Source: JAFDZW01 sp964404255 | GTDB lineage: Bacteria > Bacteroidota > Ignavibacteria > Palsa-1295 | NCBI GenBank assembly: GCA_964404255.1 | Contig: CAYOJJ010000013.1 | Location: 45,224 to 109,223 of the forward strand | Direction of reading: 5' to 3' | DNA: 64,000 nucleotides | Shown here: in pieces, positions 16,592-25,352 of the stretch | Layout: every line of letters begins with the position of its first letter | Position numbering within the stretch: position 1 is the first letter of the stretch | Program-made: the position numbers and the translations under genes | Notes under the pieces: generated by a model | The model's input: only the letters and a program-made list of their open reading frames with translations | Told to the model about the DNA's origin: nothing | Databases searched by the model: none

Positions 16592-18031
16592 ATGAATAAG
16601 CGCTATAGCAGGAAGGAATTTCTGCGGCTTTCTGCCGCCGCTCTTTCCGGCGCCCTCCTTGCTAATCGCGGCTTCGCAGTAACTGCCGAACCCGGCTCAG
16701 AACTGCTCGATGCCCCACCGCAGCAGGGATATGCCGTGCCACTGCTTTCAAAAGGAGATTCCCGTTACAATGAATTACGACAGGGGTTCAATAAACGCTA
16801 CAATTTATTTCCTGCCGCGATCGCCCTTTGTTCTTCAACAGCAGAAGTTGCTGAAGCAGTGCGGTATGCACGAGATTACCGGTTCCCGGTCGCGATCAAA
16901 AGCGGTGGGCACTCCTTCGAAGGATTCTCGTGTAATAATGGTGGATTGGTTGTTAACCTTTCAAAACTTCGCTCCGTCGAATGGATAGATAAAACCACCA
17001 TTCGCGTAGGCCCGGCCTGCACCCTTTCCGAATTATATAATGCTATTTTACCCAAAGGCCGGATCATTCCGGCAGGCTCTTGTGGCGGTGTTGGCGTCGG
17101 TGGATTGACGCTCGGCGGAGGGTACGGGTTTTTCTCGCGCAAATATGGGTTGACCTGCGATAGCCTTATCGAAGCAACGATGGTCGATGGGGCAGGGAAA
17201 GTCCGTTCAACGAAAGACGATAAGGAATTGCTTTGGGCCTGCCGTGGCGGTAATAATGGAAACCTCGGCGTAGTGACGGAATTGGTATTTACCACTCATG
17301 CAGCGCCCGCTTCGTTTCGCAGTCATCGTTTTAAAGCCCGCCATCTAACTGCTGCCTCGGCGAAGCAAATCCTTGAACACTGGTTCTCACTTACCGCTTC
17401 TTTACCCGAATCCTGCTTTTCTGCCTTTGTACTTAATGGCAGCACCTTAAATATATTACTTACTGATTTTGAAGATCACACAACGGAGCTGAAGCCGGTA
17501 CTTGACGGACTTGCTGCACATACAACCAAAAGTTCAATCGGTAAACCTATCCATCTTGCCTCTGCCCTAAAGAATTATTACGGCAGAAAACAGCCGATGT
17601 ATTTTAAGAATGCTTCAGCAGGGCTGTATTCCGGCTATAACGAAATAAGTTCTTTTATCGAGGAAGTGCTTGATATCGTTGTCACAACCCCGGGTATGAT
17701 CTATCAGGTCAATACGCTTGGCGGAGCTATTGCGAATACTAAGTTTGAAGCAGGCTCCTGTTTCCCGTATCGTAGTAAAAACTATTTGTCCGAGCTGCAA
17801 ACCTATTGGGAAGAGTCGGCGCGCGAGCAGCGGCTCACCGAGCGCTTTGAGCTCGTCCAGCAATTATTCACGAGTAAAGGCATTACCGCCCAGTATGCCA
17901 ACTATCCCGATCTTGGCTGGCGCAATGCTCAGCAATTATATTATGGCAATAATCTTGCCCGCCTTCAGGCTCTAAAGAAAACTTACGATCCGGATAACCG
18001 GTTTACCCACGCGCAAAGCATCAAAGTGTAA
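16592..18031 (+). CDS. Exported bicovalent FAD-binding oxidoreductase (VAO/BBE type)
   Basis: 479 residues. The N-terminus (KRYSRKEFLRLSAAALSGAL) is a Tat-like signal with Arg-Lys in place of the twin arginine. The FAD domain has SGGHSFEG (His107) and SCGGVGVGGLTLGGGYG (Cys164). These two residues occupy the positions that hold FAD covalently at both the 8-alpha and 6 positions in glucooligosaccharide-oxidase-like enzymes. The C-terminal berberine-bridge (BBE) segment ends YYGNNLARLQALKKTYDPDN. Family members oxidise sugars or alkaloids with O2; the substrate here is unknown. The DUF3078 gene starts 13 bp downstream, so the two may share a transcript. Confidence 0.85.
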   Translation: MNKRYSRKEFLRLSAAALSGALLANRGFAVTAEPGSELLDAPPQQGYAVPLLSKGDSRYNELRQGFNKRYNLFPAAIALCSSTAEVAEAVRYARDYRFPVAIKSGGHSFEGFSCNNGGLVVNLSKLRSVEWIDKTTIRVGPACTLSELYNAILPKGRIIPAGSCGGVGVGGLTLGGGYGFFSRKYGLTCDSLIEATMVDGAGKVRSTKDDKELLWACRGGNNGNLGVVTELVFTTHAAPASFRSHRFKARHLTAASAKQILEHWFSLTASLPESCFSAFVLNGSTLNILLTDFEDHTTELKPVLDGLAAHTTKSSIGKPIHLASALKNYYGRKQPMYFKNASAGLYSGYNEISSFIEEVLDIVVTTPGMIYQVNTLGGAIANTKFEAGSCFPYRSKNYLSELQTYWEESAREQRLTERFELVQQLFTSKGITAQYANYPDLGWRNAQQLYYGNNLARLQALKKTYDPDNRFTHAQSIKV

Positions 18032-18044
18032 GAACGATCCTATT

Positions 18045-18890
18045 ATGAAAACTAAATTATTATTCTCTGCTATCGTATTTCTTCTTTGCTACTCATCGGC
18101 CGTTGCTCAAAAGCCGGATACAGTCTTTGGCTGGACGCACAGCCTTATTGCCGGCCTTAACCTTACTCAGGTTTCTTATACCGATTGGGCACAAGGCGGC
18201 GATAATGCGCTTGCCTATGTGGCGCTATTGCAAGGGAAGTCCGAACTTAATAAACCTGTGACCAACTGGTCAACCGAATATAATTTCGCGTATGGCCAGA
18301 CAAAGCTTGGGGATAAAGGAATACGCAAAACCGATGATAAGATTGATCTTGCTTCGGTGCTCACTTATAAAATGGGAGTCTATATCAACCCCTTTGTCAG
18401 CGTAACCTTTAAATCGCAATTTACTACTGGGTATAAATATACCGATACCTCAAGAACAGCCGTCTCAAATTTTCTCGATCCGGCTTATTCCACTCAGGCC
18501 GTAGGTCTGGGGTATCAGCCAGTACCGGAATTCAAGACTCGTCTTGGTGTTGGCTTGCGCGAAACCTTCACAAAAAATTACCCGCAATATGCCGACGATC
18601 CGGCAACGATCGATACGGAAAAAACGAAGGTCGAAGGCGGCCTGGAATCCGTTTCGGAGCTTGAGATCCCGATCGATAGCATCGTACTCTTTAAGGCAAA
18701 ATTAGAGCTCTTTGCCCCTTTCAAGACCATGGATCAGATCGTCGTGCACTCGGATAATACCCTTACCGTAAAGATCAGTAAATATATTAATGTTAATTTT
18801 AATTTGCAATTCATTAACGATAGGGTAGTTTCGCCGCGTACCCAGATCAAGGAAGCACTGGCACTCGGGTTGACGTATGCCGTCTTCTAA
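18045..18890 (+). CDS. DUF3078 domain-containing outer-membrane protein
   Basis: 281 residues. The signal peptide is about 1-21 (LLCYSSAVAQ). The family signature of an early strand followed by a TDWAQGGDNALAYVALL-type motif is present near residue 45, and the rest alternates as an outer-membrane barrel ending GLTYAVF with a C-terminal aromatic residue. DUF3078 proteins are typical of Bacteroidota and have no assigned role. The gene lies 13 bp after the flavoprotein gene and just before the SAM-II riboswitch. Confidence 0.83.
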   Translation: MKTKLLFSAIVFLLCYSSAVAQKPDTVFGWTHSLIAGLNLTQVSYTDWAQGGDNALAYVALLQGKSELNKPVTNWSTEYNFAYGQTKLGDKGIRKTDDKIDLASVLTYKMGVYINPFVSVTFKSQFTTGYKYTDTSRTAVSNFLDPAYSTQAVGLGYQPVPEFKTRLGVGLRETFTKNYPQYADDPATIDTEKTKVEGGLESVSELEIPIDSIVLFKAKLELFAPFKTMDQIVVHSDNTLTVKISKYINVNFNLQFINDRVVSPRTQIKEALALGLTYAVF

Positions 18891-18929
18891 TGTTTACGAA
18901 CTCTCTATAGAATGCCATCGTTTTAGGAC

Positions 18930-18988
18930 TGCGTGGTGCTTTGACCGATAGCTTGCTGCCACGATAAACAAAAGCTAAAGCGTCGAGC
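18930..18988 (+). promoter_or_regulatory. SAM-II riboswitch aptamer
   Basis: The sequence follows the SAM-II (metA motif) pattern. Stem P1 pairs CGTGG (18932-18936) with CCACG (18959-18963). The conserved GATAAA (18963-18968) and AGCTAAA (18973-18979) blocks follow at the expected spacing. The pseudoknot can form from TAGCTT (18949-18954) with AAGCTA (18972-18977) and GAC (18943-18945) with GTC (18982-18984), in H-type order. A terminator hairpin lies 14-40 bases downstream. The controlled gene is the MetH-like B12/SAM protein at 19054, a fitting SAM-regulated target. Confidence 0.85.
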
Positions 18989-19001
18989 AGGATTATTTCA
19001 G

Positions 19002-19034
19002 ATCCCTGACGCAACTCGGCGCAGGGATTTTTTA
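19002..19034 (+). terminator. Terminator in the riboswitch leader
   Basis: The arms ATCCCTG (19002-19008) and CAGGGAT (19022-19028) extend by CGC/GCG past one bulged base, with loop AACTCG and a run of six T. It lies between the SAM-II aptamer and the start codon at 19054, so it probably acts as the SAM-controlled switch, although simple termination of the upstream DUF3078 transcript is also possible. Confidence 0.75.
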
Positions 19035-19053
19035 TTTCAGGATACCGTATCGT

Positions 19054-21309
19054 ATGTCGGACTCTCAGGAACGTAAATTGATCTATGACCCTCTGGTGGA
19101 ATTCATGGCACATTATGCCGATGCGAAGTCCGCGAAGAAGGAGTCGTCCGGCTATGAATCGCTCTCGGTCGAAGAGCGCCTGAAACAGCGTATTATCGAT
19201 GGCGATAAGATCGGCCTCGATAAAGACCTCGAACTTGCCCGTAAGGATTACGAACCGCTCAATATTATCAATGATATTCTGCTTGGTGGTATGAAGGTCG
19301 TCGGCGAGCTATTTGGCGCCGGAGAAATGCAATTGCCGTTCGTCCTGCAATCGGCAGAAACGATGAAAGCCGCTGTCGGGTATCTCGAACCGTACATGGA
19401 AAAAACGGGTGGCGATATTTCCAAAGGGAGGATGGTACTCGCTACGGTAAAAGGTGATGTGCATGATATCGGAAAAAATCTTGTCGATATTATCCTTACC
19501 AATAACGGGTACACGGTCTATAATCTTGGTATCAAAGTGTCTCTCGAGCAAATGCTCGAAGAGTTCGAGCATCGCAAGGCCGATGCGATTGGGATGTCCG
19601 GCCTGCTGGTAAAATCGACGGCTATCATGAAAGAAAATCTTGAAGTGATGGCCGGTCGTGGGATCGAAGTGCCGGTGATCCTCGGCGGAGCAGCACTTAC
19701 AAGAAAATTTGTCGAGCAGGATCTTCGAGCATTGTATGGTGGTACGCTTGCCTATGCCCAGGATGCCTTCGATGGCCTGCACTTCATGGAAAAGCTGAAA
19801 TTCGGGGATGTTGCCGATGAAGCTCTTGCCGCCGCTATAGAGCATGAAACCCTCCGGGAAATGCTTGCGGCAATGGAAGCATCGAGAGCGCAGTTACTCG
19901 AAGTCCTTTCTGTTTTAGAAGAATCGGATTATCATATTCCTGAAGCATTCGGCAAGTGGAGTCTTCGCGATGTTATCGCTCACATCATTGAATGGGAAAA
20001 GCTTGCCATCGAACGCTCGGCTATACTACGACAAGGATTGCTGCCACAAGCGATCGATTCATCGGAGGTAGATGGTCTTAACGATGCTTTTGTTGCCAGA
20101 AATATATCTCGCACGAAGGCAGCATTATTAGGCGAGCTTTCAGAAATACGCGCATCATTAACCGCTGCTCTCGAAGCGATCACCGAGGAAGAATTTCTGC
20201 GTTCGAGCGAAGCAATGGTAGCGATGAAGCAATGGCTGCCGCATTTTTCCTATGCCCATGAGCTGGAGCATTTGCAAAAGATACGCAATTGGGTGGAGCT
20301 TCGCGATGAAGAACTTGATAATGCGACTGGTGAAGAATCGAAAATGATCCTTGCCCAACGCGACCTGCCATGGTTAAGCGGCGCCAGCATTCAGCCGCTT
20401 ACCAGACCAAAGGCTGCAATCGAACGGGTACAGCGCCTATCGGATGTACCAACTCCGCCGTTCTGGGGAGTAGAACTTCGTGAGCTTTGGATACTCGATA
20501 AAGTATGGGAGTACTTGAATGAAGTTGCTCTGTTCCGTGGACAATGGCAATTTAAAAAAGGAAAGAAGACAACCGAAGAACACCGAAAGCTGCTTGAGGA
20601 AATTGCCCGTCCGAAGTTGAATGAATTAAAACTGCTGTGCAAGCAGCAACATATCTTACAGCCGAAGGCTGTCTATGGATATTTCCCCTGCATTAGCGAG
20701 GGTGACGATGTCGTGATCTTAAAGCCTGCTTCCATTACTGCCGAAGAATTGCTTCATAAATGGGACTGGCACCCTACCGGGCTTACTAACCTTGAAGAGT
20801 ATAAGCGGTTCACCTTCCCACGCCAACCCAGCGGGAAGCAGCTTTGTATTTCCGATTTCTTTTTAACAAGAACAGAAGCAGAGCATCTTGGCAAACCCGA
20901 TGTGATCTCGCTTACGGCTGTAACGATTGGCCGCAAAGCAAGCGAATACACGGCGAAGCTTTTTGAATCCAATCAGTATGCTGATTATCTTTTCCTGCAT
21001 GGCCTTTCGGTAGAGACGGCCGAAGCCCTTGCCGAATATCTGCACAAGATCGTTCGTATGGAGCTTGGCATTGCCGGCGAAGATGCTGCAACCATCGAGC
21101 GGTTATTCAGTCAGGGGTATCGCGGTTCGCGTTATTCGTTCGGCTATCCTGCCTGCCCGAATCTTGAAGATCAAACCAAGTTGTTCGATCTCATCCGACC
21201 TGAGCGGATCGATATTACTCTCACCGAAGAATATCACTTAGAACCGGAGCAATCGACAACGGCATTGATTTGCCACCATCCCGAAGCCCGGTATTTCGGG
21301 ATCAAATAA
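19054..21309 (+). CDS. MetH-type B12-binding and SAM-activation protein with an internal DinB-like domain
   Basis: 751 residues, the C-terminal half of B12-dependent methionine synthase with an insertion. Residues about 35-115 are the cobalamin cap, 125-250 the B12-binding Rossmann domain with DVHDIG (His137 as the lower cobalt ligand), SGLL and GG motifs. Residues about 266-415 form a four-helix DinB-like domain with the metal triad His310 (IAHIIEW) and His402/His406 (AHELEH). Residues about 430-751 are the SAM-binding activation domain with YRGSRYSFGYPACP and a C-terminal HHPEARYFGI. The homocysteine and methyl-folate domains are missing and must be encoded elsewhere. A SAM-II riboswitch precedes the gene. 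The role of the DinB-like part is unknown. Confidence 0.88.
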   Translation: MSDSQERKLIYDPLVEFMAHYADAKSAKKESSGYESLSVEERLKQRIIDGDKIGLDKDLELARKDYEPLNIINDILLGGMKVVGELFGAGEMQLPFVLQSAETMKAAVGYLEPYMEKTGGDISKGRMVLATVKGDVHDIGKNLVDIILTNNGYTVYNLGIKVSLEQMLEEFEHRKADAIGMSGLLVKSTAIMKENLEVMAGRGIEVPVILGGAALTRKFVEQDLRALYGGTLAYAQDAFDGLHFMEKLKFGDVADEALAAAIEHETLREMLAAMEASRAQLLEVLSVLEESDYHIPEAFGKWSLRDVIAHIIEWEKLAIERSAILRQGLLPQAIDSSEVDGLNDAFVARNISRTKAALLGELSEIRASLTAALEAITEEEFLRSSEAMVAMKQWLPHFSYAHELEHLQKIRNWVELRDEELDNATGEESKMILAQRDLPWLSGASIQPLTRPKAAIERVQRLSDVPTPPFWGVELRELWILDKVWEYLNEVALFRGQWQFKKGKKTTEEHRKLLEEIARPKLNELKLLCKQQHILQPKAVYGYFPCISEGDDVVILKPASITAEELLHKWDWHPTGLTNLEEYKRFTFPRQPSGKQLCISDFFLTRTEAEHLGKPDVISLTAVTIGRKASEYTAKLFESNQYADYLFLHGLSVETAEALAEYLHKIVRMELGIAGEDAATIERLFSQGYRGSRYSFGYPACPNLEDQTKLFDLIRPERIDITLTEEYHLEPEQSTTALICHHPEARYFGIK

Positions 21310-22087
21310 GCTCCTTGTTTTTCAGGAAGGTCACAACGGCTCCAGCCCATTCCTCATGGCCTTCTAATGGGGCTAAATGGCCAATACCCGGGAAACGTCG
21401 ATAGGTAGAATCAGCGGTTTTTTTGGCAATCGTTTGCAGGGATTCCTCTTTTATCAGTTGATCTTTTTCAGAAGCTACTACCAGCACCGGGGATTGTATT
21501 TTTGGCAGGAGATCGGAGGAGTCACTACGAAGGGCCATTGCCCTCAAAGCGGCTGCAATCGCTTCTGTTGGCTGTGTAGCTATACTGCGTTTGATAAAAT
21601 CTTTTAATTCAGGCGGGGCGGAAGCCGAGGTAAGCTTATCGAGCATCCGTTCATATACCGCTTCGTGCCCTCGTTTTTCGACATCCTTTGCGAATACCTC
21701 ACGGTCGGCTTTGGCTTCCGGGGTATCTGCTTCGGCTTTTGTGTTACTGAAGATCAGCCCCCTGACCATTTCAGGAAATTGATGATAGAAAGAAAAAACG
21801 GCATAGCCGCCCATAGAAGTGCCACCGAGGACTATCGAGGATATTGCCTGATCCTGAAGTTGCTTGTGAGCGTCTTGCATAGCACTATCCATTGTCCAGG
21901 AATCGGCAAGTGGGGCATTCCCAAAGCCGGGCATATCGATAGTAATAACCGGCAGATCGGGTAGTGCTTTAGTAATATTCAAGGTCGCTTTGCGATACAT
22001 TTCGCTCGATAGCGGAAAAGCGTGAATTAAAACTAACGCCGTTGCTCTTGTCGCGTGGGGGGTGATCGTTTGTAAAAATGTTAGCAT
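21302..22087 (-). CDS. Alpha/beta hydrolase
   Basis: 261 residues. The oxyanion-hole motif LIHAFPLSS lies near residue 21, the nucleophile elbow GTSMGG gives the catalytic Ser (about 96), an Asp is in SEKDQLI and the His is in GIGHLAP. This is the fold of small esterases, haloperoxidase-like or BioH-like hydrolases; substrate cannot be told. No signal peptide, so cytoplasmic. Its stop overlaps the stop of the convergent MetH-like gene by 8 bp. Confidence 0.88.
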   Translation of the reverse strand: MLTFLQTITPHATRATALVLIHAFPLSSEMYRKATLNITKALPDLPVITIDMPGFGNAPLADSWTMDSAMQDAHKQLQDQAISSIVLGGTSMGGYAVFSFYHQFPEMVRGLIFSNTKAEADTPEAKADREVFAKDVEKRGHEAVYERMLDKLTSASAPPELKDFIKRSIATQPTEAIAAALRAMALRSDSSDLLPKIQSPVLVVASEKDQLIKEESLQTIAKKTADSTYRRFPGIGHLAPLEGHEEWAGAVVTFLKNKELI

Positions 22088-22143
22088 GATAATCCCGTCA
22101 ACTATTATAGTTGTAACACCAAAACGGGATAAAGAGGATTGCC

Positions 22144-23808
22144 TTAATTTGTGCGGTAAATGCGCCGCCGCAAGACGCCGTTAATACTCAGATCGATAAG
22201 AACCGGCCCCTGATCCTTGGCAAAGTAGATCGTCCAGGATGGGCGATCGAGTTGATTGGCATTAATGCCATCTTTGAGGGTATAGACGATTTTATAAATA
22301 TCGCTATAAGACACATTCTTGCTTAATTGCAGACTATCGAAATGGTCGGAAACCGTAGCCGTTATATCGTAAGGGATAGCCGTAGTAGAGGAACGGAGCA
22401 CCCCCGCATCCCAGGAAGCGCCGACCACTAATCCCGAGGTGCCGGAAGAAAGCAGCAATAATTTATCCGGTACCGGAGTAATAATACTGTTAGTGTAAGT
22501 TGGCAGAGGCTCCTGAGCCCAGGTACTACCATTAAGTCCGGTCAGATGGTAGAGACCCGAATCGGTAACGGCAAGTACCTCGTCTCCTTTGACGGCAATT
22601 TCAGAAATATTCTTGCCGGTTAAATCCGGCAGAGGTAGTGTTTTGTAACTTTGAAAAGAATATTCTTCAAGAGAATTACCGGCCCTGCAAATATAATTGC
22701 TCGGTTGAGTATAGGGAATCGCCTGATCGTAGTTCTTTGAAGCTACTGACCAGTGGTAAGCGGTGGCAGGACTGGTATCCGCGTTATTATAAAATCGCTC
22801 AGCATGAATAAATAAGTTCGAGGCTTGAACTACGAAGCCAAGCTGAGAATGGTCGATACCGATAAATCGGATAGGAACATCGTTCAAAAACTCCTGACCG
22901 GCAGTATCCTTAAATCTATTCCACTGCGAGCTTCCTACATTTGCATAGTATAACCCTGACCTGCTGCTGCCGATAAGAATAATAGGCTGTGGCTGTCCCT
23001 TGAATAAGGAATCGACCGTAATTGGAGCAACCGAGGTTACATTTGTCATAGGCAACTGATCATATAGCATCGTGGGAGTTGTACTGATAAACTGCCATAG
23101 CTGTTCGGTATTCCCGTTGCCGGCGACTACATAGGTAGCGCCGAAGGGCACACTCATCATAGCATCGATAGAAGTGTTTGAGCCCAATGTTTTTCTAATG
23201 TTCCAGCTTTTACCGGTATCGGCCGAAATAAGAATAGCACCCGTAGAAGTAGCGGCAAACACCAGTGGCCCGCCATTGGCGCTTAAACGGGTAATCTCTT
23301 CTCCATTAAGCAATGAAAGCCCGGTCGTTTTTTTCCACTCATCTTTGTATAATTTATAATAGATGTCGGTACCGGTTGTCACAACATACCCATAATTATA
23401 GATTGCTGTTGCATGGAGGATCGGCGACGCTGCTTTTTTTACGGTATCATTATGAGAGAGGGTAAAACCATCCGGAATTGGAATAACAGTACTTGCCGAT
23501 AGGCCTGAAACCGATTGTGAGTCGGCAGTAGAAACCAGGGTGAAATATTCTGTGGTATTATTAGACGTTTGAGTGACAGTGAAATTGTTATTGGTGTCAA
23601 CAGCAGTAAAAGTCAGGGTACGATGAATTGTCGTTCCAGTGAGGGCGGTTGAGTCGAAATATACCAATTGCCCTGCGGCAGTATTCCAGCCATAGGAGCC
23701 GGAAGACGAGCCGGTCGGCGGATTAATATCCACAATATTATGCGTGCAGCTACCGATGCACAACGTGCAAGCAAGCAGCAGCGCTATGATCTGTATCTTT
23801 CTATGCAT
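22144..23808 (-). CDS. Lipoprotein, BNR/propeller-like, coupled to the sigma/anti-sigma operon
   Basis: 554 residues. The signal peptide ends in lipobox CIGSC (Cys about 21). The body holds repeated strands with patterns such as ILISADTGKSWNIRKTL and VLAVTDSGLYHLTGLNGSTW, which recall BNR/YCF48 beta-propeller blades. The C-terminal 100 residues form a separate beta domain ending VLRRRIYRTN. It is the third gene of an operon: its start overlaps the stop of the anti-sigma barrel gene by 1 bp. It may be a surface or periplasmic partner of that sensor. No family recognised. Confidence 0.7.
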   Translation of the reverse strand: MHRKIQIIALLLACTLCIGSCTHNIVDINPPTGSSSGSYGWNTAAGQLVYFDSTALTGTTIHRTLTFTAVDTNNNFTVTQTSNNTTEYFTLVSTADSQSVSGLSASTVIPIPDGFTLSHNDTVKKAASPILHATAIYNYGYVVTTGTDIYYKLYKDEWKKTTGLSLLNGEEITRLSANGGPLVFAATSTGAILISADTGKSWNIRKTLGSNTSIDAMMSVPFGATYVVAGNGNTEQLWQFISTTPTMLYDQLPMTNVTSVAPITVDSLFKGQPQPIILIGSSRSGLYYANVGSSQWNRFKDTAGQEFLNDVPIRFIGIDHSQLGFVVQASNLFIHAERFYNNADTSPATAYHWSVASKNYDQAIPYTQPSNYICRAGNSLEEYSFQSYKTLPLPDLTGKNISEIAVKGDEVLAVTDSGLYHLTGLNGSTWAQEPLPTYTNSIITPVPDKLLLLSSGTSGLVVGASWDAGVLRSSTTAIPYDITATVSDHFDSLQLSKNVSYSDIYKIVYTLKDGINANQLDRPSWTIYFAKDQGPVLIDLSINGVLRRRIYRTN

Positions 23809-25352
23809 TAGAATCTATATTGCACGCCCGCTTTTATAGTAACAGTTGGGCTAAATATCTTATTCGCCGGAATACTCACTGTTTTATAAATAGTCGGTCC
23901 ATTTATAACAGGTGTTGTGATCGGGCTCGCTGTATTAGCGCTCCAGACTCCTGTAAAAGAAAGGCCTCCTTGGAATTCAAAAGCATCGCTAAGTGTATGG
24001 CACAAAAGTCCCTGAAGACCTACCATCGGCGATAATGATTGTGTAAAAAGAGCACCTCCTTCAAATGAAACTTCATAATGAATTTGATTAAAAGGTGCGA
24101 ACACATAACGTGCAGCTAACCGTCCATATAAAGCAGAAAGAGTATTCGTGTACGTATGAGCTACAATATGATTAAGCTGATCACCTACCGATGTTTCTAT
24201 TGTTGTTTGCGGGCTTACGACTAAAATCGAGCTCTGACCGAATTCGGCACCAACGGCAAATTCAGGCATGAAATGATAATCAACTCCCAGAGAGAAGCCA
24301 AAATCATGTCGGGCTGTATAAGAATTATTTCCACTTGGGACATTAATAAATGCGTCCATTACTGTGCCGCCAACCCGAGCCGAAAAATTACTGCGCTCCG
24401 GGTTACGCAAGGTTTCGAGCGTATTAAATGATCTACGGTTCTTTGCATCCGCAACAGGCTGTATCGGAAGCGATGAAGCATTTGCCTCGGCAAGCACCGA
24501 CGTCTGGGGTACCATAGCTACTGCTGCATCGGCAGTACCGATAGTTGTTTGTGCCGATGGAATACCAGCGTTCTTTGAAGAAGAGTTATTCGTCGTTATA
24601 CCACCATTCTCATTAACCGCCACGCTATGCGTTGAAGAGCTGCCCTTCGGTGCATTCGAGTGGATCGCGGTAGACGAACCCGAAGTATTTTTTGCCACAG
24701 AACGATCGATCGAATTACGATGCTCAACATTCCTCGTTGACGAAGAGGAATGAGCGGGGCTTTGGCGATGGGCAGCATCCGCAATCGTATGAGAAGAAGC
24801 AGCGGAGCTTGTTGTCATTGAAGCAGAACGATCGGTTGTAGTGAAGGAAGAACCGGCTGCAGAGCTATTCTGCGTGTTGGATGAATTGGTAGTTGCGGGA
24901 GTAGGTGTAGTAATATCGCCGGATGGATTTGTCACCGGGCTTGATGGCGAAATACTATTCCGGGCTTCGGGAACAGCAATTTCCTGCGGCGAAAGGAAAT
25001 GATAGGCAGCGCCACCGCAGAATAGAAGTAATAAGCCACCCAGTGCAAAGCGAAGCGGGTACTGGCGCAGTAAACTCAGCAGCGAGCCGGACTTTGTGAT
25101 CGTCGGTGCGGAAGTGCCCGTTGCCTGGGAACCTGTCATAATGATCGGCAGACGCTTGGAAAGCGAAGCTTCGAGTTCTTCCGGAACGGCAAAGGGCTTT
25201 TGTGCAAGCCGCGTCATTTCGTTGAGCTTCAGATGCTGCTCAAGGATAATGCGGTTCTCGGGGCTGACCGAAAGCTGATGCAGCAATTCTGCACTTTCCG
25301 CTTCGGTAAGGTTACCGTCAAGATAAGCTAAGATTCGTTCTTCCGATGTCAT
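23808..25352 (-). CDS. Dual-membrane anti-sigma factor with outer-membrane beta-barrel (Dma-like)
   Basis: 514 residues. Residues 1-70 look like a cytoplasmic anti-sigma domain (EERILAYLDGNLTEAESAEL, a zinc-less variant). Residues 101-120 are a single membrane helix (RFALGGLLLLFCGGAAYHFL). Residues 121-330 are a Ser/Thr/Asn-rich, low-complexity periplasmic linker. Residues 331-514 are an outer-membrane barrel ending VQYRF. This layout matches the dual membrane-spanning anti-sigma factors described in Bacteroides. Its start overlaps the stop of the ECF sigma gene by 4 bp (ATGA). It likely senses an outer-membrane state and releases the sigma factor. Confidence 0.82.
   Translation of the reverse strand: MTSEERILAYLDGNLTEAESAELLHQLSVSPENRIILEQHLKLNEMTRLAQKPFAVPEELEASLSKRLPIIMTGSQATGTSAPTITKSGSLLSLLRQYPLRFALGGLLLLFCGGAAYHFLSPQEIAVPEARNSISPSSPVTNPSGDITTPTPATTNSSNTQNSSAAGSSFTTTDRSASMTTSSAASSHTIADAAHRQSPAHSSSSTRNVEHRNSIDRSVAKNTSGSSTAIHSNAPKGSSSTHSVAVNENGGITTNNSSSKNAGIPSAQTTIGTADAAVAMVPQTSVLAEANASSLPIQPVADAKNRRSFNTLETLRNPERSNFSARVGGTVMDAFINVPSGNNSYTARHDFGFSLGVDYHFMPEFAVGAEFGQSSILVVSPQTTIETSVGDQLNHIVAHTYTNTLSALYGRLAARYVFAPFNQIHYEVSFEGGALFTQSLSPMVGLQGLLCHTLSDAFEFQGGLSFTGVWSANTASPITTPVINGPTIYKTVSIPANKIFSPTVTIKAGVQYRF

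Noticed and set aside
24364..24753. A 129-residue plus-strand frame
   Set aside because: It is the reverse of the Ser/Thr-rich linker of the anti-sigma barrel gene; the low-complexity codons keep the opposite frame open.
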